Positions 1-11,490 of a stretch of DNA of 64,000 bases are shown one piece after another. Source of the DNA: Gerris lacustris (taxonomy: Eukaryota > Arthropoda > Insecta > Hemiptera > Gerridae); NCBI GenBank assembly GCA_951217055.1, contig OX578280.1:40065628-40129627 (forward strand). The letters run 5' to 3'. The notes below the pieces were generated by a model. It was not told where the DNA came from and did no database searches. It was given only the letters and a program-made list of their open reading frames with translations. The translations under genes were made by a program, and so were the position numbers. Every line of letters starts with the position of its first letter. Within the stretch, counting starts at the first letter, position 1.

Positions 1-191
1 AGCAAGGATTAGCCACAAGTAAAAAAAGAAAAGTTTTGGGTTTTTTGAAATATTGGTAAATGCAAAACTTTGTTCTTTTACTTTCAAATGATCCTTGCTA
101 ATATCAAGTAATTTTATTAATTTATTTATAATGAATAAGGAACTAATTTTAATGCATTTTATAAATGTAAAATATGCATGTATAATATATA

Positions 192-1151
192 TGGGTGATT
201 CCAAGTTAAAGTGCTATTTTGGAACCTAAAAATGGACTTAGACTGAAAATTTTGACTTTTTAAAAAAATTATGGAAAAATTATGGAATGTTCTCGGACTA
301 ATTTCAGATATATTACAGCATGCGGGACAGATGGGAAATAATGTTTTAAATTTTTAGGCCAGAATTAAGTTTATTTAAACCATGGTAATTAAGCCACGTG
401 AATTACACATTTTCGTGCACGGTTGTTACATGTCACACTTTAAGAAAATATTTTGGTCAGTAGTTTAAAATAAAAATCCAATTTTAATACACCATTGAAT
501 AGCACTCTTAAAAGCCTAAACAATGAACTATAACTTAACCTAAAAAGTTTTGGAAAATAGAATTTAATAACATGCACAGTAATTACGTTTAAAAGGGTAC
601 GTAACTGGAAGAACAATCGGAATTAGCGCTAGCTCCCAACTAAAGGGTTCAGCTCATTCCCTATCAACTGTTGCTAGAAAACCAGTGTTGCGGCATTGCA
701 AAAATCTCTCGCCACTTAAAATCTCCCTGCCACAACCAGAGTAGGGGTCACATATATATAATGCCACGGTAATTACATTTTTTTAAAGGACAAACTTTAA
801 CTTGAAGTTCCGTTTAGTAATAATTTATTATTTTTAATAACTAACACATTTTAATCCTGGTAGGACCCTACTTCAAAATTATCCAATAAGTTTTTAAATA
901 AAATTATTAATGTATGAGCTAGAGTGAAGTGAATAAGAACAACTGACTTAAGGACAGCCACGGTTGTTACAAAATCGCCTTTTGAACATTTTTGTAGCGA
1001 TTAAAATTAAGCGGCGCATTATTTTTTTGCTTGGTTGTAGTTCTGTTAGCTTAACTGAGTTACCATGAAAAAAAATCCTGTCAATTATGTGAAAAATGCT
1101 CCAGTTATTCATCTAGGACATGAAAAATGCACTTTAAATTGGAATCACCCA
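192..1151. mobile_element. Non-autonomous mariner-like DNA element (MITE)
   Basis: The two ends are inverted repeats of about 28 bp. The left end starts TGGGTGATTCCAAGTTAAAG, and the right end is its complement with one mismatch in that stretch. Both ends abut a TA dinucleotide (190-191 and 1152-1153), the target choice of Tc1/mariner elements. No transposase frame is present. The interior repeats a CACGGT(T/A)-type motif several times, at about 415, 763 and 959. The superfamily is inferred from the TA duplication only. Confidence 0.7.
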
Positions 1152-1153
1152 TA

Positions 1154-2474
1154 TGCATTTATACTTCATAAAATACGCAAATATAGCTTGTAATTTTTTA
1201 TTTAAAAGTTTGAGAATGAGGTACAAAAAAATGAAAGAAAATCAAAGTAATGAAAAATTCTTTCTCCATTTTATGTATGAGCATTTTAATTAAAATTAGG
1301 GAACAATAAAATAAATTAAGAGTAAAATAAACAAAAGAAGTAGAAAAAAACACATCCCAAATTTAAAATGATTTAAGATTACGAGCTCTTTGAGGTTTTC
1401 AAACTTAGCGACGACAATTATTAAGTAGAATTTAAATGAATATCAATTTCTGTGATTCAGCACACTACCATCTCTATACCCACCAAACCTGTAATTCACA
1501 GAGCTCACTTCTCTCCAACTACTGTAATTCACAGTTTCTTCCACCCTAACCTCAACTCAAGTAGCTAAATATATAACTACTCCCTCCTTCTTCAAAAAAC
1601 CCAAGAAAGAAATCATTTATGTATAGAAATAAACAGTATAACATAAAATATACCTACTTAAAAATTCAAATCCATTCCCTACGTCTGAATATTTTTAAAG
1701 AGCAAAATTAATATGTTTATTGTCACAAAAAAACTTTGGATAGAAACTTTGCTAGAAAAGAAGCATAGTTCTTCCTCTCCCTATTTATTTCATTGATTGT
1801 TCAACTCAAACTGAGTTGAGTTGGGGGATACAGGAAGATAAGAACTGTGCTTCTCCTGGAAAGTTAAAATTTAAATATGGTTCTCTATGAGTCTAGAAGT
1901 AAAAATGTACTAATAATTAAGAATTATTGCAAATTATATTTGATCCATGGGAGGAGGTAAAAAATAAGGGGGGGGGGGGGTATTTTTGCTTGCCAAACAA
2001 ATTTTAATGTTTTAACGTTTTCAATTAAAAAATGCATTAAAAATGTGTAGCGAAGCATGGGAATCCAGCTATAAAGTATTTTCTTTAATGACATGGCCCA
2101 TATTATAATGCAATATGTTAGCAGAAGAATGCAGCCACTGATTTCTAACATGAACCCTGGGCTTCAAAGGGAGTGAACGCTAGCATTTAATAAATAAAAA
2201 TAATAATAAGATACATAAATTCCTAATTATTTCGTTTATCATAAAAAGATAAAAAAGAAATAACACTAAGCCATGAAGTGATTCTCGTATAAAGTTATTC
2301 TTCTTAATTAAATAAAGAAATAAAAAGTGTTCTTTATATTAAAAAAAAAAAAAATAATAATTTTTAAATGTTGCTAGCCTCATAAAAGTTTAGGCTTTCA
2401 AGGCAAAAAATGCCTGCGTATATTTTCAATTAGCCACAGTTATTTTAAGATAGCCCAAAATAATAATAAAATAC
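1154..2474. other. AT-rich non-coding stretch
   Basis: I see no convincing exon here. It holds an imperfect hairpin centred near 1805, with arms around 1755-1785 and 1825-1860 sharing GAAGCA(T/C)AGTTCTT. There is a G10 tract at 1970-1979 and short direct repeats of CTGTAATTCACAG near 1490 and 1522. It may be the 3' part of the minus-strand gene to its right. Confidence 0.4.
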
Positions 2475-2557
2475 CTCTATCCTTGCTGAAGTTTTGCTAC
2501 TAGGTATTGCGTGGCTCTTTCGTTCAGCGAAGCTATTCTTCTACAAAAAAATTGTTC

Positions 2558-2602
<45 letters not shown>

Positions 2603-5600
2603 TGCCTTATTAAAGGTTGTTATTTTATAGGGAGTTAACAGTAATCACATACAACCTTTAAATATTGTAAGATCCTGTGCACAACTGACTTCATTTTAAA
2701 CAATAATAATAATGAATAATAAAAAAAATAAAATAAATAAAAGAATAAAATAAATACCAGGTCTAAAAAGTATAACATAATATCTAATAGAAAAAGGGCA
2801 ATGCTACTGCCTTTTTCTTGGCAGACTAAATATAAGAAAGAATAAAAGAAAACAGTGTTACCCGGTATGTGTTTTTGAGATCGGCCAAAGCAGGTCTCTC
2901 GTTACAATTACTCTGAGTTACAGAACTGCTGCTATCATCACTATCGCCACTTGAACTATCCCAATCTAATTGTAGATCTGGGGCGTCCACTAAACTAGCT
3001 GTACAAACAAACCAGAACAAAACAAAAAACTATTATTAGGCACACAATACTTTAAATAATAATCAATACTTAAATTTCAATAACTAATGTTAGTGATAAA
3101 TGTCACTGTCCTTGGCGTGTCGGTTACACTGGGTTCCTTTGAGATCACCTGAGTAGAGTTGGCAAGCCTGATGCTGCTTCCAATAACTTTATATCAACAA
3201 ATTATTACATCCAAAAATGCTAATTAAACAAAATATAAAATTATACAGTATATTGGAAATAATAATTGTATATTTTTCGTCAGAGAAAAACAATAATGCT
3301 GTAAAAATATAATTTTCTTTTTAACTTCTAAAAAAAAGTAAGAACTGATTATTAGTGGCAGATACTGTAATATGTCGTGTCAAAAAAAAAAAAAATAAAT
3401 AAACAACACAAATTTAACATATCCCTATCTGCTCTTATCAACACAGTCGAGATAATACATAAAAGAGATTTTTGGGGGTTTTAAAATATTTAAAAGCAAA
3501 CATTCCTGACGGTAAATAGAATTTTTATTGATTCTTGCAATTTCTTTATACATGGGTGTATGTTACACAGTGTTATGTGGACAACTGATGTTGAAATGTT
3601 TTTGCCTTTTTTGATGGTTTGCAAGGTCAAAGGAAGCTTTTTCCTTGTCTGATCATAACTCCAAGCTTTTCCATTTTCTTTCTAATCTAACAAACCTGGT
3701 TTTTTAAAACACATTTTAGTAGCAAAGGGGGGCACTTAGTAATCACTTCAGTCTTATATTTTAATGAGGATAAAAAAACCAGCGACTATTGTACATAAAA
3801 AGGATTACTGTATACAGTGCTCGATTTCTAGAAATTGAGGTGCCGGAACTACAACCAACCCTCTCTCTACCCCCTCCCCCTTCCCCTCCCTCTCCCCCTA
3901 TAAAAGGGGGGTTCGGGGGTCCTCCCCCGGAAAATTTTTGAAAAATAAACGTTCAAAAACAGCATTTTAAGCAGTTTTAGACATAAACCCACACTGCAAT
4001 CAGGTAGGTTTTGTGTGGAAACTTATGCCATTTTTATTAGTATTTTTTATAAACAATTTCTTGATTAGCATGTCACAATACTCTCTATAAATAAATTGGT
4101 ACTTAGGTTTATACGAATAATTAAATCAACAAAAACATTCCCTGTCTCACTCCCCTCGGAGGAGTTTCGACACAGCGTCTCTGCACAGTACTTATTTAAT
4201 ACGATCCCTGCCATTAAAAAAAAACCTTTGTTAATAAATTGCGAGCTAGTCTAGGGTAATACTATGGTGTCAGTTTAATACATGATATCCTTAATCAAAT
4301 TTTTAGTCACTCACTGACAAACAAAATTTTAACTAAGGATTTTAAAAAAATCTTAGTGCCGATAATTTTATTTTTTATTTATCAGAGAGAGAGGTCCCGG
4401 AACGCAGTTCCGCCGCGTTCCGCCTCAAATCGAGCCCTGACTGTATATAAAAATACAGAAAGAGGTACAGCACAAAACAGTTCATCGATAGAATATAAAT
4501 CATCTGCGGGTTACAAATACAGTTGTTCCTTTCTATTACTTAGTATGAATTCTCCCCATTCTTTCAGACTAACAACAGATGAAGGATTGCTTTAAATAAA
4601 TGTTAACACGTCATTTTTTTTTTAACACGTTTATATAATTAACATAATAACTATGTGGCTATCAACTGTGAATTAAATATAATTTAAGGATATCAAGGGA
4701 GCAAACAAAAGTAAAAAACAAAGTTTTAGATTATCCAATGTTTTGAAAAATGTGTCAACATTAAGGAAAATGTTTTACTTTTGTCTAATCCTCGCTATCC
4801 TTAAACAATCTAATTAAATCAGTGGTGTAACAGCCTGTAAGGGGTAGGCTTGGCTAAGGCCTATGTAACTATAGATACTAGGCGTTACACAAGAAGAGGT
4901 TATACAACTAAGTATAGATGTAATGGATGACACAGGGTTAATGTGTCACTCCAACACATTTATAAATCTTACAATTGACATATTCAACCAGTTATTTGCC
5001 ACTTCACATAAGGACTTACCCATTAATATTGCGATGCTGGGAGAACACGTGGGAGCCCGGTCTGGGAAATGAACCAGATCTGTGGTCACCCATCTTTTTT
5101 GCTATATTAAATAACCAACCCCTGCTGCATCAAGGTCTTACTGAGGTGGTAATGTAGACAGAATACTTACTTCCAGGCAGAATTGGCTGAGAAGCAGATG
5201 AGGTAGAGGGCAGGAGATGCTGAGAAGTAGACGGAGTCGCCCAGGGGTCTTCGTCACTATCAGCAAACAGTCTTCTTTCTTCAACTGTACGCACAATGGA
5301 AAAAAATCATGTTAGTGCACTTTTCACAACTAATATTTATAACGAGCAGAGCATCCATTAAATTAAAGTCACAGAGTTTATTTATTTATTTCCCCTCTCA
5401 CCCTCTACAAAGAAATTTGAGGGAAATAACAAAAAAAAAAAAAAAATCAAAAAAATTATTTCCATAGATTGTAAAACCAAAGTCGAAATTCTTCAACCAA
5501 TCACCGCATTTGTAATTGTGTTAAGAAAATATTTCAAAATAAATCAAGTGTGTCACACGTTAAGTGAAAAATTCGCTTTCAGCACACCAAGGGGCCTGGG

Positions 5601-6368
5601 TCCAATAATAAAAACAATGAGTTTATTAACCAGCATAATCGGCCAAGCTGTTTCACTATGGCAGCCATTTAAAAGTTTGTTTTAGCGATAACTTTTGAAC
5701 CTCCTATTGTATTGATGCAAAATAAACGCCATTAATTGCATTTTTATCTTCCAAACTTAATAAAATTACTCTAAAGTTTCTAGCTCCAATTGTTCCCAAG
5801 ATAATAATTTTTAAAATATAAAACATTTTTTCCCTCATAAGATATGCAACGTGTGTAAATTTCCTTAAAAATAGTTTTTTTATAAAGAATAACTGATTTG
5901 TTCATTCAGAGGCAGAGACGTGAAAAACTATTTTTTTTTAGGACACATGACATAAATATAAATTGGTGCAAAAATGAAACCAAATATATTTATATACTCA
6001 GACCTACTTCCGTTAAAAAAAAATGTCACCCCCTTAAGGGTGTGGATTGTTTGGGACTTCTCTCTACTTTTACCGGGTTTGGGTTATTACACATAACTAC
6101 ACAGTTTCACCTCATCAGATTTTTTCAGAGATCAGGTGCATTAAAAGGAAATTATAAGGGTCCTCAATTTTTGCCCGCAGACCCTAAAACAAGTGCAAAA
6201 TAAATCAAATGGGTGTCAAGTTAAGTAGTTGAAAAGCTAACCTGGAGAGACGACTGGTTCAATGTTAGGTCTGTCAACGTCAGAAGTGAACGCTGTATCA
6301 AGAATTTCCGCCAGGGTAACAGTGGGAGTCCCTGGGTTTGCCACTTTCGCCACCTTCACTCCTTCCAT
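2475..6368 (-). CDS. Unrecognised Ser/Asp/Pro-rich protein, multi-exon, probably partial
   Basis: Four minus-strand exons can be chained: 6370-6242 (first ATG at 6368), 5284-5171, 2998-2862 and 2540-2475. Each has an AG acceptor behind a pyrimidine tract and a GT donor, and the phases agree (1, 1, 0). The predicted chain starts MEGVKVAKVANPGTP and passes through an acidic FADSDEDPW segment. It then runs through Ser/Thr/Pro-rich sequence and a DSSSGDSDDSSSS stretch. It looks largely disordered and I do not recognise the family. No stop is reached, so more exons probably lie to the left. The fourth exon is the weakest: another frame there reads RIASLNERATQYLVAKLQQ and stops, but its phase does not fit the upstream donor. 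The first ATG may not be the true start, because a possible 5' exon ends at 11125. Confidence 0.5.
2562..2600. repeat. Poly(A) tract
   Basis: An uninterrupted run of about 39 A residues lies in an intron of the minus-strand gene. It may be the tail of a retroposed copy or a simple-sequence tract. Confidence 0.8.
3815..4439. mobile_element. hAT-type non-autonomous element with 8-bp duplication
   Basis: The element begins CAGTGCTCGATTT and ends AAATCGAGCCCTG, giving short inverted ends with the CAG...CTG termini typical of hAT elements. It is flanked on both sides by the identical 8-mer ACTGTATA (3807-3814 and 4440-4447), the duplication length of this superfamily. The interior has a C/G-rich block near 3905-3945 (GGGGGTCCTCCCCCGGAAAA) that recurs in the other hAT copies here. 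A partial copy of the same family lies at 44405. There is no transposase frame. Confidence 0.85.
5284..5284 (-). other. Splice acceptor that fixes exon 2 of the left minus-strand gene
   Basis: On the minus strand the sequence reads GTGCGTACAG and then TTGAAGAAAGAAG. Joined to the single G left by the exon ending at 6242, this keeps the frame through VEERRLFADSDEDPW to a GTAAGT donor at 5170. Confidence 0.5.
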
Positions 6369-7390
6369 AACTGAAAGCAACATAACAATTTATCATATTA
6401 TGAATCTAGATCTTCCGGAGTAGCAACCCCTCAGGAGGATCAAGCCACTGCAGAGGATCAATCCACTGTGGAGGATCAACCCCTGCGGAGAAGCAAACAC
6501 TGCAGAGGAGCCATTGTCAAAGGGTTTGTGAATCCTAAATGATCCCCTTACAGGGATCATTCTTAAGAACATTGTTTATGATAAGAGTTATTTGCAACTC
6601 AGTTCTACAAGTCACTAGTACAAAACCTAAAACAATGACATCTCAATTATGAATGAAGTAGTATAATTTTTTAAGTCGGACCTTAACATTTAAACTAATA
6701 TAACCACAATAAACATAAAATAACAATAAGAGGACTCCAACTTTCAACTATTTTTATAATAATTTTACATTGACTGAGTAAAAGACACGGTGTTAATAAG
6801 TACAAAAGATAGTGAGGGTGGGTGTCTGAGGAGTTAATAGCATGATGGACACCACAGGCTGAGGGGTGAGGATAAAGAACATGGGAGGTATGACTACCTG
6901 AGAAAAGGGTTCAGTAAGGAACGTACAGAAAATAAACTAAAGATAAAAACATAAAGTATGAGCTAAACAAATAAGACATGGTTATGAGGTTAACATTATT
7001 TAATAATGGAAGAAACTCTAGGTACTACTTAGGAGTTAACATAATTTGATTTTTGAATGTAAGTAATGTGCTTGCTTGATAAAGAAAAGTATAATCTACA
7101 ATCTGCACGATAAGACAAAGGTAAGGTTGAATAAGTGAATTGATAAGGCATGTACAAATAATGTAAAGGTTTGACTAAAATTGAGTTATTTAAGTTAGTT
7201 ATTTCATTAAAATAATTTAAAACCAGAGCTGTTCAAGACTCTGAGTATCTCTAAATTCTGAAATAGCACAAAAAAAACTATAAACCACAAGTGTATTTTT
7301 ATTTAAATGTGTACTAATTATCATTGTGTTTTATTATCACAAAATTTAGGTCAATAAAACCCATTTTTTACAACTATAAGATGTGTACAT

Positions 7391-7456
7391 GCGAACTACA
7401 AGTTGTTGCATAGTTGCAAACTACAAGTTGTTGCATAGTTGCGAACTACAAGTTGT
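7391..7456. repeat. 25-bp tandem repeat, about 2.7 copies
   Basis: The unit GCGAACTACAAGTTGTTGCA followed by TAGTT is repeated from 7391, 7416 and 7441. The copies are almost identical, differing at one base in the second, so the array is young. Confidence 0.85.
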
Positions 7457-7901
7457 CAGGTTGTTGCGAAGTGAATGCACAGAAAGTAGGGTGGTTAGCA
7501 AGGCGCATCCACTCTACACCCTCACCCTATATTACACTTAAAACCCAAGGACAAACATTGTCTTCAGCAATAATTAATATCTATTATCTAGATATGTACT
7601 ACAGTTCAATGTTAGAGCCAGTTTATTTACCAACATGATTATTTTGAAAATAAATTGATTAATATGCTATTTACAACTTATTTTATGTGACTAAGTTCCT
7701 CATGTGATCATTTGAAAAAAAAAAATAAAACTACTTGTTACATTAATTTCTATAAAGTATGACTAATAGTTGTTTCTGGGGATCTTTCATCACTCATAGA
7801 TTTCTTTATCTTTAAAGATAATGTATTTCAAACTGATTAGAGTTTAACATAAACTACTCACTAAATACTAGCAAAACTTTGTAAAAACAACTACAAATGT
7901 C

Positions 7902-8000
7902 ATGACTTAAAATTTACTATTTGTAGTGTATTGATGACTTAATATTTGCTACTTGTATTGTATTAATGACTTAATATTCACTACTTTTAGTGTATTAGCA
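7902..8000. repeat. Degenerate tandem repeat of about 37 bp, three copies
   Basis: Three successive units contain ATGACTTAA(A/T)AT, a TACT-rich core and GTGTATT. Units start near 7899, 7930 and 7968. No function is evident. Confidence 0.6.
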
Positions 8001-8357
8001 GTATTATTAGTAATTTAATATAACTTAACCATGTGAATCGTCCAACTTATTTCACTATGACAGCATCGGAAAATTGAAAAAATAGGGAAAGGAACCAATG
8101 AGAGCTCGTGATAAGAAACAGAAAAAATATTAATACAAGACACAAAGTAAACTTGACTATACTAATACATTGCAAAATGTGTGTCAATATGTGAAAAAAC
8201 TATTGATAATATAATTATTTACTTGTTTAATCCTAACTCATGCATTATTACTTACTATTAAAACGCAAAGAGTAAAACAAAACCAATTAATTCATCAGGC
8301 AACAGATGAATACTAATTAAGGTGGGTGACATATCCCACAAGAAACAATTAAACGAG

Positions 8358-8620
8358 AGAACCACTTAGGGGGTGTCCCTCACCCTGCTCCGTCCTCAAA
8401 CCATAGATACAAATCACATCTCATGACATGGATCGAATCCACATCAAAGCGTGGGGGAAGAGAACCCCTCAGGGGGTGTCCCTCACCTTGTTCTGTCCGC
8501 GATTCATAGATGCAATTCAGAGTACCATGGCACGGGATCGAACTCACGACCTTGAGTCACCTCGACTCATTGATAGCTGGGCGGGCCACCTGGAGCACCT
8601 TGGCCAAGCTGGCTCACTTC
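8358..8620 (-). mobile_element. tRNA-derived SINE, minus strand, with a duplicated tail
   Basis: Read on the minus strand, the block contains GGTGACTCAAGGTCGTGAG followed by TTCGATCCC, which resembles a Pol III B box. A closely similar plus-strand block occurs at about 20160-20360. The tail GAGGGACACCCCCTGAG-like segment appears twice in tandem (8358-8450 and 8460-8550), so two copies or a partial duplication are present. The family assignment rests on the B-box-like motif and the second copy. Confidence 0.6.
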
Positions 8621-8721
8621 ATATACTAAGTACTTTTTTATCATTGTATTCCTAGCTGCAGTTAGTATTCTAAGGAAATCTTGTTCCATTAATCTTTTAT
8701 TTTAGACTTTGTTTTCTTGCA

Positions 8722-8748
8722 CTGATGATGCTAATAAATTTAGCGAAA
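8722..8748 (+). ncRNA. Hammerhead-like core motif
   Basis: The sequence has CTGATGA, then a short hairpin of GCTAA and TTAGC around a TAAAT loop, then GAAA. This is the conserved order of a hammerhead ribozyme core. After GAAA, TGTTAGC is complementary to GCTAACA about 40 bp downstream (a possible stem III), but I could not find a matching stem I. It may be a decayed copy. Confidence 0.35.
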
Positions 8749-8948
8749 TGTTAGCATAAACCTTCTCACTGTGTTTAAATTGACAGCATCTCGCTAACAT
8801 ACCATCTCGTAATTTATTTATACTGAAGAATTTGGACACATTTGATTAAACATTTTCCACTTCTTTGGATGTAAATTTTGTTAAACATTTCAACAAGTTA
8901 TTGTGTTTATTTAACCATTTTTTATTGTCTCCTTTACATAGTACCTAT

Positions 8949-8950
<2 letters not shown>

Positions 8951-8983
<33 letters not shown>
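8951..8983. repeat. AG dinucleotide microsatellite
   Basis: An uninterrupted run of AG repeats of about 33 bp. Confidence 0.9.
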
Positions 8984-8987
<4 letters not shown>

Positions 8988-9339
8988 TAAGACAGCGCAA
9001 AAATTCCATTTAGTTAAAAAAGTGTTTATAAAAGTGTTAAAAAAAACTACTTTTGTCTGTGTGTAATCTGACGTGTGTAGTTGACATGTGGAGCCTAAAG
9101 AACTAGGCTGATTTTGATAACCTCAGGATAACGGCCCAATGCCATAATTCTTTCCCTCACCAAATTTGGCCAATCCAAGTATAACAAAGCAATCCTCTTT
9201 GTAAAAATAGAGTAGGAAACTGACGCCAGCAGTTTGACCTGGGGTAAATCAATGCCAAGGTAAACTAAATTATTATAACCAATTAATAGTCTTGTCATAA
9301 CTACTTAATATTGAACTTAAAACTACAATATCAACTATT

Positions 9340-9889
9340 AAGGGCAAATCTGCAATATTTGGCCCACCAATTTCTAATTATCCAATTTACTTGCAATTTT
9401 TTTTTAAACTGTTCCTTTTTACATATTAAACCCGATTCTGGTAGTACCATCTCAGTAAATTCAATAGTTTTTGTTTTTTTTTAAATATGTAAAGTGTCAC
9501 TTTCTTAGGGACATGATGAAAGGTTATGCCGAAAAGTACAAATCATAACCTAAACTAACCATTACCTTCCCTTATTTTTCTTTTGATTGGCTAAAGTAAA
9601 AGTGATAATTAAGCGAATTTTGTACTTTGATTTGGACCTCCACCTGGTCTATATGCAGCAAGGTTGTTTTTCTTCAGAAAATGAGCGGAGCGGCCGTTGA
9701 AAATACTTCGATTCTGTAAACAGCACTGTACAATTCACTTTTATGTATTTTTTTTCAAACAATTGAATTTACCGAGATGGTACAACCGGAACCGTTTTTA
9801 ATATATAGGCAAAAAGGAACAGTTTAAAAAAATTGCAAGTAAATCAGACAATTAGAAATTGGTGGGCCAAATAGTGCATATTTACCCTT
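9340..9889. mobile_element. Foldback MITE with inverted arms of over 100 bp
   Basis: The left arm (AAGGGCAAATCTGCAATATT and on to about 9455) is the near-complement of the right arm (about 9765-9889). The terminal part shares TTTGGCCCACCAATTTCTAAT. The middle section is itself partly palindromic. There is no coding capacity. The class is unknown because I could not define a clean target-site duplication. Confidence 0.75.
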
Positions 9890-11125
9890 TGAAGTTTTGG
9901 TGAAGGACTACCATCTAGTCTTAGACTAGAGACTATGAGTAACTTAGATCAATAACTGACAATTAGCAATTAAGAATAAAGCTGTAACTGTTGATGACCA
10001 ATCAGAAAGGTTTAAATTTGTTAGTACTCATTTATTATTGAGGAATGTCAATAAACTGAACAAGTTTACATGATGTAGTTTAATTCAGCAGGAGTAAGTT
10101 GCACAGGAATCTCAGTCGAAAGCAAGTATGAAAAAGTCCCCGTAAGCATTTTATATTGTAGCTAAGTAAAATTATAAAATGAAACATAAAAACATTTAGA
10201 GGTTTCATTTACAGGTTATAAACAACCTAATAAACTTTCAACTAAAAAAATGATAAGAAAACTAAACAAAACATTTATCAAATATTAATGATAACGCGAT
10301 GGTGACAACTTATCAGGTGATGGCATGTCATCAGTTCTCAAATTATGGTCTATCTTAATCAACAATTTGAAAAGAATAAAGGTCACCATAATTTTAATAC
10401 TAACTCAACTACATAACTTTGAAATGTTTTTTTAAAAATAAATAAAACAAATAGTCAACATTTAAACCAACTGTATCCCGATTTTTGATTAAAAAAAAAA
10501 TAAAAAAATAATATTGATTTTTAACATTTTTCCAACAAAATTTTATCTATAATTTTCATAGTTAGGGATTACAACAATTGCATGATAATAAATTGATCTG
10601 AGGAATTGCCAAACAAGTAACATTGCGGCTTAAAAGTTGCGTCGAATTATAAATACGATAACATCCTTGCACAATACAAAAAGAATCCGAATAAAAAAAA
10701 ACAACAATTGTTTCAATATGTTATTAATTTTTAACTTGGTGATCAAACAATTATAATTATATTAGTGCTATTTTGATGAGAATATTAAACAAATAAATAT
10801 TATGGACGAAATGTTAAAGAGAGCACGATTTAATCTTATAATTGTTAAATATTTACTAAAGTATAAGGGAGAATCAGATTGTGCGTATTCTTTTTCCGCA
10901 CAGTTTTAACCACTCGACAAATAAACCTTTTGAAATACAAAGAATAAACAGATCATCGTTGTACTTCTTAAAGCATTGAAGATTTACGATAAAATACGTC
11001 GAGATATTTGTTTCTTTTTTTTAAAATCCGAAAAAAAACAAAAAAAAAAAGGGTTGCGAGGGATGAATGGACGTGATACGGAGCACGTAGAAACGGAAAT
11101 AACAAGAAAGATTTTTCTACCAACC

Positions 11126-11490
11126 TGGACATGAAAATTTCGGCCGAGATAAGGACTTTAGATCAGCACCGTCAAAATATCGTTCACCATTAATTAGGTT
11201 CTAATAAGTAAACACAGCCCCCAACCATCATCTTTTCACAGACAAAAAACCCCAAAAACACCCAGGAAATTTTTTGGTTGTTTTGACTTGTCACAAAAAA
11301 TTACTCCCCTCCCCTTTTATAAGCAGGGTTGCCCGAAATAATATTTTAAAAAACTAATAAAACAGTGTTGTTGGTTTTCTTTATGTACGAATTTCAAATT
11401 TCTCTTATCAACTGATTACAATAATTACATAGATGTAAATAGTATTATCATTATCTACAAATTTATTTTTTTTAAGAGTTTATTAGAAAA
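11126..11490. promoter_or_regulatory. Putative shared promoter region of two divergent genes
   Basis: This 365-bp interval lies between the ALG13 start codon on the plus strand and a possible 5' exon of the minus-strand gene that ends at a TCCAG|GTTGGT donor (11125). The would-be exon can be read openly in the phase that fits the 6370 acceptor, but it has no in-frame ATG, so it may be untranslated. No clear TATA box decides a start site. The bidirectional arrangement is inferred from gene orientation only. Confidence 0.4.

Larger units (their letters stand above)
6371..11124. other. Intron or upstream region of the left minus-strand gene, repeat-rich
   Basis: No coding exon is supported here. 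The region contains degenerate repeats of about 24 bp with GAGGATCAA (6418-6512), a 25-bp unit repeated about 2.7 times (7391-7456), a roughly 37-bp unit repeated three times (7902-8000), SINE sequence, an AG microsatellite and a foldback element. The specific elements are listed separately. Confidence 0.5.

Noticed and set aside
1924..2151. Minus-strand 75-codon frame
   Set aside because: It runs through a homopolymer tract in AT-rich DNA, with no splice sites that join it to the neighbouring gene.
6418..6512. CRISPR-like array of short repeats
   Set aside because: The units are degenerate, with no unique spacers of constant length, and the sequence is animal.
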